Shown here: positions 45,501 to 54,500 of the stretch, one piece after another
How the letters are laid out: each line of letters starts with the position of its first letter
Numbering within the stretch: the first letter of the stretch is position 1
Assembly: GCA_015039365.1 (NCBI GenBank)
Contig: WION01000220.1
Location: 1-64,000 of the forward strand
Direction: 5' to 3'
Length of the DNA stretch: 64,000 nucleotides
From: Amanita rubescens
Taxonomy: Eukaryota; Basidiomycota; Agaricomycetes; Agaricales; Amanitaceae
The notes under the pieces: generated by a model
Database searches by the model: none
Told to the model about the DNA's origin: nothing
The model's input: the letters and a program-made list of their open reading frames with translations, nothing else
Position numbers and translations under genes: made by a program

Positions 45501-48230
45501 ACGTCAGGGTTATGCTTCTCTAGCCAAGGAAGCCCCAGTATAATCGTTTGTTTTCCTATTGCTGATACGTAAAACCATTCGGTCATGCGTTTTCCGTTCA
45601 TTTTGAAGGTGATTAGACATTGTTCATTAATTTCTCCTTCTTTGTTTATGGTGCCATCGACGTTGTAAACTCTGATTGGTTGTGGAGTTTTTCGTTTTCT
45701 CCATTTGTGTGCTATCCTTTTGTCGATAAATATCCCTTCGGCTCCACAGTCGATAAGGGCAACGAGATTTTCAGTGTTGTTTTCAGTTTCAACTTTGATA
45801 GGGACAGATAATCTTCGTTTTGAAATAGATTGTACTGTTACATAAGATATATCGAGAGTTGGATCTGATGTTTCTGGAACTTCATCCACTGTCATGAGTC
45901 CCACTGTTAAAAATCCTCATTATCGTCGGCAAGAGATAGTAATAGATCATTCTTTTCGTCGATTGACATCCCTTTCATCAGCGCTCGGATGTTTTTGGTG
46001 TAATTTGGTTTAGACTCTCGGACTTCTTCTTCTTCCCAATTTCCGTCACCATCATCTGATGTGGCTCGAATGTGACGTTTGGGCGTGGATCCTCTTTTCT
46101 TTCCTCCTTTAAATCGGCCTTTCCCTTTGTTTCTTTTCTTCTTTGGGCATTGCCCTGACATGTGTCCTTTGATTCCGCAGATGAAACATAAACCGTCTCT
46201 AATATGGCGTTCTCTTTCTTCTTTGGACATAGATCTGATCACAAGCTCTAATTCTGGATCTTCATCCTTTTCTAGATATTTGTGATCAATCTGCATTGCC
46301 CAAGATTCGTCGTTGTGAGAGGATGATGAATGACCGTTTCCAGATCGAGGTGAATAGGCATATGAACGGGTTTGGATGTTGTCGAGTTTGATAGCTATGT
46401 CGTACCAGTCTTGTAACGTTTTTGGGTTCATGAGCATTGCTTTTTCGAACTCTGGTGCTGTAAGTCCTTTTCCGAACATATGGAATGCTGCTTCTCCTTC
46501 GATTCCGGCTTTCGTAATTTGTTCCTTGAACTGATTTACATAATTAGGTAGGGTCATCTGTTTCTTTCCTTTCATAGATGATCTGTTCTGTAGATTGAGA
46601 ATTTTCGTGTATGCGTTTCCACTCGGATCGACTTCTCCCCAATCTGTCAAGAATGACAGTTTAAATGCTTCCCAATCATTGAATAAAGCAGGTCTCGTGA
46701 TGCCTCCTTCGGTGGTGGCGCGAGATTTTCGTAGTTCTGCTAATTTATTCTTTTTCCACTGTCTAGCTCCATCCGAGATCTTATTCAGGGCGGCAAGGAT
46801 TTTTAAGCGGTCGGTATTCATCTGCTCAGGATTCATATCAAAGAAAATTTCAATGTCTTCTATGAATGTGTTGGCATCCTTTCGCTTCCCTTTGAATTCA
46901 GGAAGATCTCTGATGAGACTAGGGGTTCGTGGGTTGGGTATTGGGTCTGTACTTCCTCCAGACATTCTTGGTGATGGTGGGGTTGATGGGTCTCTGCGTG
47001 GTGGAGTTGGGTATAGTTTAGGTTCGTCTATTTCGATTCTGTCAGGGTTAAACGGGTCTTCTTCGTCCTTTTCTTCTCTAGGGTTCGAAGGACCTGGTTC
47101 GGGATTGGTCGGTTGTTGGGCAGGTGTTGGTGTCATTCCAACTGAAAGGTCACTGAGAAAATCAAGGAATAGATCGGGTTTTTGATCTTTATCTCCTTCT
47201 TTCTCGGATTCACTATCGTTTAGGCCAAAGTTTGCTTTCTTTTTGCCTTTTGTAGTTGTCGCTGTGGGAGGGAGAGTTCTCGGTCTTAAGTTCTCTGGTA
47301 GAGCGTCGGTAGTCCCTTTTATCCAAGTAGGGGTATTGAAGTATTCGTTAGGGACAAAGTCTTGTGTTTCGGATGCTATCCAACGTTCTGTGAGGTGATC
47401 AAATCTGATGTGCTGTTCCTGAAGATATAGATCTGCGAAGTAATAGTATGATTCGTTCGGAGGTCTAGTTTCTTTTTGTGGTATCCAGAATTCTTGTTCT
47501 TTAACTGGATTTCCTCCTAAATCTTCCCAGATTCGTTTTGCACCGTTTAGTCTGACGTAGTATCCGTCAAGAACGTAGTTCCCTTTACGATCTCGTGTAG
47601 CTCTATTTGGTGGAGCTCTCCAATCCGTTTTGACAACGTGGCCAGTAACCTACGGGCTGGCTTTCTGGAAGTTCGTCGAAGTGTGTGTTATCAAATGCCA
47701 ATGAATCGATGTTCAGGCTTATTGATAAGTTCGACTTAATTGTTACGAACTCGTTAATCTCAACTTAAGTTGCAGCGGCAACTCTAGTCACGATTACAAG
47801 TCTTAAGTCAAACGTTAAGATTATAAGTTCAATTCTAAGTCAAGACGTTGACTTAGGATCTGAGGACGATTGTGGTAGATGAGTTAAGAGTAAGGTTATA
47901 TTGCCAGACGACAATAAACAGCTAAGTCAAACTTAGGGTTCGACTCTAGAATACATGCGGTATTTATACTAGCAAGTACAACGAGACGTACTAATTAATG
48001 AACAATGGTAAGTACAGAAGTAAGTATAAGGACGGTGTCATATGTGGAACAAGGGATGGTATAAACAAGTAAACGAGTTAGTTCATATGAATCGAGCATA
48101 AGGGGAGCGACGAATAAGGTATGCATAAAGAAAATAAACATGTCCGACGTATCATGTAAGCATAATGCGGGAGTCCGTACCGTGTTGTAACAATTGATAG
48201 CACATAATGATCTGGGTGCTTACTTTTCAT
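39556..48230 (-). CDS. Small acidic-tailed protein gene split by a Ty3 element in its first intron
   Basis: I read three exons: 48224-48230 (ATG AAA A; an alternative ATG lies at 48243), 39954-40027 and 39556-39903, giving about 142 residues. Phases agree (7 + 74 nt, then 348 nt). Exon 2 reads FGRMRGEVRVERTAETKNHG. Exon 3 begins PVLHSSSSGG and ends with acidic repeats: CDTDTDTNSDASQ, EHDEGYDADAEDSD and ESDDGYDADDEDNGL. The product is unrecognised and mostly disordered. Without the retrotransposon the first intron would be 47 nt (GTAAGC...CACAG), typical of this genome. The element now makes it over 8 kb. Whether the gene is still spliced is unknown. Confidence 0.5.
40049..40500 (-). repeat. 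3' LTR of the Ty3 chromovirus
   Basis: Near-identical to 47741-48192. It carries the intact 13-nt palindrome-like TAAGTCGAACTTA (40231-40243) that in the 5' LTR has one G-to-A change. Confidence 0.95.
40541..42297 (-). pseudogene. Third ORF of the Ty3 element (unknown, frameshifted)
   Basis: Downstream of pol, about 1.75 kb stays coding-like in the element's sense. It must be read in three steps: METTPPTPFNASPGPNF from 42266 (an overlapping frame starts MTSTYQVTMQN at 42297), then DLYLSYHGITTYTKVRD and YNYHCADLIETFVNV until about 41320, then KSREIWCLTGKIRDLL to the end at 40541. Frame changes fall near 41820 and 41320. The N-terminal third is Pro/Thr-rich, the middle is helical, and the C-terminal third is Pro/Arg-rich with a Cys/His cluster (CPHRYNRCIHCRGKH) and a final Cys group (CQACVNGRQC). 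It is neither integrase nor envelope by any motif I can see. It is probably an accessory protein, now broken in this copy. Confidence 0.6.
42311..45904 (-). CDS. pol: Ty3 pol polyprotein with chromodomain
   Basis: An open frame of 1197 codons. The aspartic protease motif is LIDCGAEG (DCG in place of the common DSG/DTG). Reverse transcriptase shows KLRPCQDYRYLNKYT, FTKLDIRWGYNN and the YMDD box (LVIYMDDMLIHA). RNase H follows (LQTDASDRAIGAVL). Integrase has the HHCC finger (GHPGFFKTL to CTACQQ) and the D, D, E residues in TMDFITDLP, SDRGPQFAS and TDGQTERYN. The C-terminal chromodomain (YEVEALLAHRKFRGKLQFLV, KWKGYDTSENTWEPENNL) is thought to direct integration to marked chromatin. The first codon of the open frame is GTG at 45904; pol lies in the -1 frame relative to gag, so expression by frameshift is likely. 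No internal stop is seen. Confidence 0.95.
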   Translation of the reverse strand: MGLMTVDEVPETSDPTLDISYVTVQSISKRRLSVPIKVETENNTENLVALIDCGAEGIFIDKRIAHKWRKRKTPQPIRVYNVDGTINKEGEINEQCLITFKMNGKRMTEWFYVSAIGKQTIILGLPWLEKHNPDVNWREKTLEFRDSEQDKIKASLRSICQQIDRIAMPEWEEDLIIGYLMSHKGSQTTDHGWNTRTFEDIGSWSEDEYDQVTIARYTPAQQMEHKYHQTEEVYTLPPEYSAWKDVFEKKASERFPESRSWDHQIELRDDFIPKRGKIYPLSPKQQNTLDEWIKEHVEKGYIRPSKSPQASPFFFVEKKEAQKLRPCQDYRYLNKYTKPNAYPLPLISDLMIKLKDSEYFTKLDIRWGYNNVQIKESDRWKAAFITNRGLFEPNVMFFGLRNSPATFQAMMDDYFRDFTEKGWLVIYMDDMLIHAHTKEELEIRTKQVLERLQKHDLYLKLEKCKFAAKEVDFLGTVISKNTIKMDPIKLAGIRDWPTPSTVKQVRSFLGFGNYYRRFIFGFAHLARPLHDLTKKNKLWTWTAECQVAFDLLKERFTSAPVLMMPNVNKPFILQTDASDRAIGAVLMQKDDNGDLHPCGYLSHALTPTETRWQIYDRELFAIYYALYNEWRYLLEGAEHPVIIHCDHKNLLYYREPQRLTNRQARWWNDLSRFNIKLTHVPGAKLIIADALSRRPDHMTKDEPEELITMLPKELFVCTIAEDLRDRAIEITVKDEFAQSIKKCLKEKGTPPLRTALSDWTLDDELILYKGKSFIPPDADLRRDIIRDFHESPTSGHPGFFKTLALLKEYYWWPLMSKMVKQFIDGCTACQQMKSNTHPTAAPLMPIKSHAHQPFQQITMDFITDLPTSNGFDSIFIVVDQGLTKGVILMPCNKTITADETADLYIRNVFKNFGLPDIMISDRGPQFASHVFNGIMDSLKIKHKMSTAFHPQTDGQTERYNAELEAYLRIFCAYEPDTWNKMIPIAQFAHNSRTHEALKQSPFQLMYGTSPVALPLVSNKTNTPTADNRINSLFRAREEALAAHDLARAKMMERTTRKTKPFKVNDKVWLESRNLKIPYQSRKLAPKREGPFSIKEVLGPVTYRLTLPRQWKIHNVFHAALLTPFKETSFHGTMETRPPPDLIEGEQEYEVEALLAHRKFRGKLQFLVKWKGYDTSENTWEPENNLTHMEDLLLEYKR
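45907..47136 (-). CDS. gag: Ty3 gag (capsid and nucleocapsid)
   Basis: 409 codons from the ATG at 47136. After a Pro-rich start come capsid-type helices (LPEFKGKRKDANTFIEDIEI, GARQWKKNKLAELR, LSFLTDWGEVDP, LPNYVNQFKEQI). A single CX2CX4HX4C zinc knuckle (CFICGIKGHMSGQC) and a basic KKKRNKGKGRFKGGKKRG tail follow. It ends NEDF just before pol. The same frame is open upstream to about 47645 with coding-like content (GYYVRLNGAKRIWEDLGG), where an in-frame TAG is met. The coding character continues in another frame (FDELPESQPVGYW) with no ATG. The true N-terminus may therefore lie upstream and be broken in this copy. Confidence 0.88.
   Translation of the reverse strand: MTPTPAQQPTNPEPGPSNPREEKDEEDPFNPDRIEIDEPKLYPTPPRRDPSTPPSPRMSGGSTDPIPNPRTPSLIRDLPEFKGKRKDANTFIEDIEIFFDMNPEQMNTDRLKILAALNKISDGARQWKKNKLAELRKSRATTEGGITRPALFNDWEAFKLSFLTDWGEVDPSGNAYTKILNLQNRSSMKGKKQMTLPNYVNQFKEQITKAGIEGEAAFHMFGKGLTAPEFEKAMLMNPKTLQDWYDIAIKLDNIQTRSYAYSPRSGNGHSSSSHNDESWAMQIDHKYLEKDEDPELELVIRSMSKEERERHIRDGLCFICGIKGHMSGQCPKKKRNKGKGRFKGGKKRGSTPKRHIRATSDDGDGNWEEEEVRESKPNYTKNIRALMKGMSIDEKNDLLLSLADDNEDF
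47726..47738 (-). promoter_or_regulatory. Putative self-priming primer-binding site of the Ty3 element
   Basis: Two bases inside the 5' LTR edge the element reads TAAGTCGAACTTA, with no TGG of a tRNA-type site. Its reverse complement, TAAGTTCGACTTA, occurs in the LTR exactly where transcription should start: 34 bp after a TATAAATA (47961-47968 on the plus strand). This is the Tf1 arrangement, in which the RNA's own 5' end folds back and primes reverse transcription. Confidence 0.65.
47741..48192 (-). repeat. 5' LTR of the Ty3 chromovirus
   Basis: Contains TATAAATA (minus strand, 47968 downwards) and the predicted RNA start at about 47934. In this copy the priming complement reads TAAGTTTGACTTA, one mismatch to the primer-binding site. 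Confidence 0.9.
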
Positions 48231-48561
48231 AGTTGATGTTCATGGTTGTGGTCGGATTTGGGTGGTAGTTGACGAAGAGTGCTGAGTGGATCTCAATTCT
48301 CGGGATCAATAGAACAAACAGGAGCGTACTCACATTTGTACGTGGTGGTGGTGGTGGTGGTAGGAGTAAAGTACTACTAAGTGTTGGTCAGTTCTCGTGG
48401 TCAATAGAGCAAACAGACCCGTACTCACGTTTTGTGGTGGTGGAGATATACAAAGTGATACTGGATGGAAGTTCTCACGTTCAAATGAGTAAATAGAGCC
48501 GTACTCACGTTTGAGCGCGAGAATAATAAATATTGAAATGAGAGTTGTAGTTCGTGGTCAC
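48231..48561. repeat. Imperfect GT-rich tandem repeat, upstream of the acidic-tail gene
   Basis: Three units of roughly 85-95 bp recur, each with a CAATAGA(A/G)CAAACAG-like piece and a CGTACTCAC(A/G)TTTG piece (near 48325, 48419 and 48502), partly followed by GGTGGTGG runs. The stretch lies between the start of the leftward small gene and the 3' end of the transposase gene. Confidence 0.6.
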
Positions 48562-51500
48562 CTAGAGTTCCGCATATTTTGACGTGTCGTCCACCTCACC
48601 GTCCTCGTCGCCTTCATCAGAATCCTCTTCGTCGTCGCTGTCTCTCTCCATTTCCTCTCTGTCCTCATCCTCGTCCTTGTCCTCGTCCTTGTCCTTGTCC
48701 TCCACAATTTCGCACCCACCTGGAAACTGCCTTCGCCTGCTCATCCTCGCCCTCAGGCTCACCTTCGTCCGGGGCTGCACCCTTTCCAACGTCAAGTTCG
48801 TCACGGGGCCTATCCTTCAAGAAAATATTTGTCGCGTCTCGGACAGCCTGATGGCCAACACCGCCGCCACGGTAACGCATGAACATATCACGATCGACAA
48901 AACTACAGCTACAGGTCAGAATCTGGAACTTGTAATAAAATTAGGACTCACATGTTAATATAGTAGAGAAAGTAATCCATGTTGTTATCGTGCCCAGGTT
49001 CCTCACTGTCCTTTGCGAGTCCATGCGCAAAACCAGGGATGATGTGAACTCCGCGCACCACAACGTTCGGATCAAGGAAACCGAACATCGCAACTTGATC
49101 TTCTGGTTCTACGAAGCTCAACTGTGGAAGTCGACGAGTTTTCCACCCAGGATGACGATTCCCGGCTGCATTTAGGATATACCATCGAACCCATAGGAAA
49201 TCCATCTTTTGTATCTCGCTTGAACGTGCGTCGGGACTCGTGTGCCGTACATATGCATGAAAAATGCCGATTACTCTTGCGTACCAGTATGCGTTCCGGT
49301 CCTCGTCATTTGGGTCCTCACGTGAAAGAAGCATGATATCAGGATGGGTCCTTACATTGATGGAATCCTGGTCGCGCCGCATATCGTATGTTGTATAATT
49401 GACGCGCACAACCTGATGTTGATAGATTGATCCCTTGACTATGACTACGTGGTTTCTTTCCGCCGTCGTGAATTCCTGTTCATCACCGTTATATTCGGAT
49501 CCTAGAAGCCGCGTCAAGAGGTGGTCTTGCAGCCTTGGGAGAAAGTCCTGTTGGTACAAACGTCAGAATAATCGTTAAAATATCAGGGTGACTTACATGG
49601 AATGCAGGGTCGTCCTTGTGTTCAGGAAGCCAAGTCGCCAGTTTAATTTTATGCTTCGTCTCCGAGGACATGTGATAATGTACCTCAGGCGAAGTATAAG
49701 GAAGCTTCTCTTGGTTCTTGAAGTGAAGCTTTGGAGTTGACGACTTCGTTGAAGGGCGATCAGTCGCTAGGGGTTCTTTAGCTGAGTCTATGAGGTCGCG
49801 TGCCCTTTTCCGATTGCGCATCTTGCGTAAAGTCCTTTCTCGTCGATTCTGTTTAGCTATTCCATGTGTGAAAGCATGTTTTGAGGCCCGTTTATAGTGC
49901 TTCTTCACTTTTTGATGCTCGGCTTCTCCCTAACAGTCCATTACTATTAAAGGAAAAGGATGATATCCGATGAACTTACTGGCTGAGTAGAATAGCCGTC
50001 TGTCGGACCATAACGTCGGATTGCCTCAGCATAATGCCCGAGGGCGTGGAGTTTGTAGGTTTTGAGATTAAGATACCGAATCTTTTTCTTCTTAGCAGTC
50101 GGTTTGGTACCAGTGGCCTGCTTATTCGCATCGTCCTCCTTACCCTGATCCGTCGTCGCAGCTTTTGCTTTTCCTTTCGCTCGTGGAGCGTCTTCTGCAG
50201 GTAATTCTTTGGCGACATACTCAGCACATAACCTTTCCTCGAATACCCGAATGGCTTTCCCCAGGCGTCGCGTTGAATGCTCGAGGGCCAGAATTGTAGA
50301 CTCAGTATGTAAACGTAGCTTCGCGAGGGCATGCCAGGTTGCAAGTTCGAAGAGGAGATCCATGAGAATCTCGTTATGAACCTTTGGAAACAAAGCTTCA
50401 AAAACGGGAATAGCACACTGCTCATCTGAGATTAGCTTCATCTGTGCTATCATGGGTAATTATAAACGTACCTGGAGCAGGTCCTCGTAATCACGCGCTG
50501 CTAGCTTCTTCATAGATGATGCATTTCTGTGAAACTGCCGAATTGTTCCACGCCCGAATGTTGGTACCTCGCGATATCTACGTCCATGAGAAAAAACAAG
50601 GTTGGTAGATTAAAGGTCTCACTTACCGCTTATTCAGCCATTGAATTGAAGTATCCTTTTTTGAGTTCATCATTCTCATGAGGTGCGCAAAGATTGCCTT
50701 CCACACCCCCAACTCGAATTCGTGCATCAGGTCAGGGACGAGCATCGAGTGAAAGTCGAAATCATATTCAGCCAGACGTTCGGCGAATGCATTCTATTAA
50801 TGTCAGTGGATGTCATGGTGATATCAAAAGCGATACCTACTACACGTGTTGGTACCAGAGACTCGGGGTCTAGATTATTTTTAATGGCTTTGCTGTTGAT
50901 GCTCAAACCTTCCTCGTACATCCATTTTCGCACTCGTTCAATTTTCATTCTGTTCGGGTGGTTATTTGTGCGCGCTTTCCATTTGTGATTGCGAATATCA
51001 CGCTTCATCCCTAGATTGCGAATATCGTTTTTCGCAACGAGACAAGTGGGGCAAGGGCATGCCCCGAGAAACTTGATGGTAGAGAGTAGCACCCTAGATA
51101 ACAAAATAACGAGCTATAGCCAGGCCAGAAATGAATATGAGGAACTTACTTTTCGGGGTAGTCAGCTGAATATGTAAGAATACGAGGAAATACTCGACGA
51201 GTGACCCCATCAATGAATTCAATGAGGATGCCATTCTCGTATGCTTCAAGAAATTCATCGTCAAGTAATGTCCGCCAAACTGCATGCATCAACTCGCGGC
51301 GGAGATGGGTAAGGTTAACGTCAGTCGCGGTTTGACCGTCGAAAACTTTCTGGCAAAACTCTTGAATAGTATCTGATAGCTGTGCAGGATAATGAGTGAT
51401 GTGTTACGTTCTGCGGAGATTTCATACCTTGGGAATGTAGGCCAGGTGGTGCGCCGCTGTAACGGATGGAATCCTGTTACAGTGTGCAGCATGCTCCGAA

Positions 51501-54500
51501 GCTTTCTGAAGATGTCCGCCATTGATCATCCTTCAATCCGCTTTCTGTCTGCTTCCGTCCACTTTCAATCCGCTTCGATCCGATGCACGGGAATTTGTCG
51601 GAGTACGTCGGATGCGCGGGAATATGTCGGATTATGTCGGACCACAAGCGCATGGTAAGCGCATGGTAGTTACTATAAGTACATGTCACATGTAGTCGTA
51701 TACATCAGCTACGAACGAGAATCGGAGTTCCCTTCCCCTCAGATCAGCCTTAGCTTAAGTCTGTGCACTATTGTGCATGGCACCTGCAGTGCTGGGTACA
51801 ACCCAGAGCACATTGCAGTGTTTCAACTGGAGCCCACCTTCGGCGCGAACTCGCAGTCCTTGTGTCGCTCATCCGCGAGCATGAACGTTCTTTCTACCCC
51901 TACCAAGGCCTACGTTTCACTCCGCCTTCCATCCGCCACCATCCGCCGCCATCTGCTCCTCACACTGCTCTAGAGTCTGTTGAAACTAGGGGTAACAAGT
52001 CCCTAGCGAGCAGCGCAGTCTAGTACATGGAATGTACTACTTACCGAGTGTGGTGTGGAGTTGTTAAGAGCTTACTGGAGCTGGGGCTCAACAGTAGACA
52101 GTAGAGAGGATAATAGGATAAGGATTGACGCTATTAGAGTACAGTTTATATACTACTAAATTACAAATAAGTACAAAGAGTCTTATCAGTATGAGTCAAA
52201 GGTATTTGACTCATAAGGCGTCCGAATTCCACAGCAATGCACAGCTATTGTACAGCAATGCATAGCTTTGCGCAGTACTTGACTCATCAATTATATTGAC
52301 TGATTCATCACATTATCAATCTTCAATGTGATAGGTCGATAACCATAACGTATATATGTCTTCTATTCTCATGTCAACATATATTCATATCATCAATAGT
52401 TCCACTATTATGATTGGATGATCTTATGAGAATATCGCTAGGATATTCTCATGTCAGAATATGTTCTCATCATCAATCATCCACTATTATGGTTGGTAGA
52501 TGAGTATGAGAATATATCGAATATATTCTCATGTCAATATATTATCTCACACTCAATCATCCACTATTATGATTGGTTGAGAGACGAGTAAGTAACTGAG
52601 CGTTATTACATAAACTAATGATATCACTTATATTTACTATATACTGTATGTATATCGTATATTATAAGTTCAACACTCCCCTTCGCTAAGTTATTTATTA
52701 GCTTTCAAAAGGGTAGTCAATTTATCATTTTCTCTTTCATAGTATTTAAAGATTTCTTCAAGATATCCTCGCACTTCAAGATCTTGAATCCTTTCAAATA
52801 TTTTACTATGTTGTCCTGGGGACTTATTAAGGGTTTTACTTTTAATATAATTAGCAAAAGTTTGTGATGCCTTAATATGATTGGTTAATGATATTTGACT
52901 ATCATCTAGGATTAATCCCATCTTCATTCGGAATATTACAAATTTTGAATATGGTAGATTTTTGGTCATTATATCCGCAACTTGTTCATTGGTAGGAATG
53001 TATGTGAGTTTAATTTTCTCACTTTCAACACATTCTCTAATGTAGTGGAATCTTATATCAATATGTTTTGAACGATGTTCTTGTGCAGGGTTACTGGCTA
53101 AGAACATTGCACCTTGATTGTCACAACATAAGAAAATAGTTTTAATTGGAAAATCAAGTTCACTCATAAGTGACTCAATCCAAACTATTTGTCTTGATGT
53201 ATCAGACATTGACATGTATTCTGCTTCAGTTGAAGACAGTGCCACTACTTTTTGTTTTCGTGAAACCCATGATATAGCTCCTCCTGCGAGTTTTACTATA
53301 TATCCAGTGACAGATTTTCTTGTAATCTTGTCAGCACCCCAGTCAGCATCAGTAAAGGCTACAAAGCCTTCTTTATTTAAACCATTATAAACTATTTTAG
53401 TTTGTACAGTGGTATTAACATAGCGTACTATGTATAATGCTTTCTGTATGTGTTCTTCATTTGGGTTTGCACAAAACTGAGACATTAATATTACTTGATA
53501 AGTAATATCAGGTCTTGTTCCTAATGCAAGATATAACAACGATCCTATTATTTGTTGAAAATAAGATCGCATTTCTGCTGTACATTCTTTTGTAGCAGCA
53601 GTTGGAATATATCCTGTTGGTAAAGGTGTACGAGTTGGTTTACAATTTTCTAAACCAAATCTTGTTACAACCTTTTTTGCGTATGCATGTTGATCAATAA
53701 TAAGAGTACCCATGTTCTTATTGTAATTGATTTGCATACCTAAGTATTCTTTAACTTTTCCAAGATCATGACATTCCCATTTCTTCATAAAAGCATTTTT
53801 AATTTTATGAATTTCTGGTGTATTGTCACCCATGAAAAGCATGTCATCGACATATACTATACACACTATTATAGTGTCGTCTTCTCTTCTGACGTATACG
53901 CCAGAATCAGATAAACAGCGTATAAATCCTAAATCCTCTAAGGATTTATTAGCTTGTTTATTCCAGGCATATGAGGCTTGTTTAAGTCCATATATTGCCT
54001 TTTTAAGTTGGTAAACTTTTTGTTCTTGGCCTTTGACTACATAACCTTCTGGTTGTTGCATATAGATATCCGCTTCGAGATCTCCGTACAAAAAGGCTGT
54101 TTTAACATCTAGTGCTTCAATATCCCATTTTTCTAGCACAGATATTGCTAACAAAAGGCGAATCGTTTCATATCTTGCCACTGGCGAAAACGTTTCATCA
54201 TAGTCAAGTCCAGGTCTTTGAGAAAATCCTTTAGCGACAAGTCGAGCCTTCTTTCGACCGTCAGATTTAATATCGTATACCCATCTACATTTAATAGGTG
54301 TACGATTATGAGGTAATTCTGCAAGCTCCCAGATTTTTCTATCATTCAATGATTTCATTTCATCATTCATTGCTGTCTCCCATTGTTCATAAGATTTGGG
54401 ATCAGTAATTTTGATTTTTTGAATATCTTTGTATTGATATTCTCTGATATTATCTCTTGAAATATCAACGGCAGGAATTGCTTGTGCGAGTAAGTAATTC

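Larger units (their letters stand above)
40049..48192 (-). mobile_element. Complete Ty3-type chromovirus retrotransposon
   Basis: The 8144-bp element reads on the minus strand with 452-bp LTRs at 40049-40500 and 47741-48192 and a perfect target duplication ATTGA (40044-40048 and 48193-48197). The LTRs begin and end TGTTACAA/TTGTAACA in inverted fashion and differ at only three positions that I can see. Order in the element's sense: 5' LTR, self-priming site, gag, pol (protease, RT, RNase H, integrase, chromodomain), a third broken ORF, 3' LTR. The chromodomain and the priming logic place it with the Tf1/sushi-like chromoviruses. It sits in the first intron of a small host gene. Confidence 0.95.

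Noticed and set aside
46595..47185. Forward 196-codon frame
   Set aside because: Antisense shadow of Ty3 gag.
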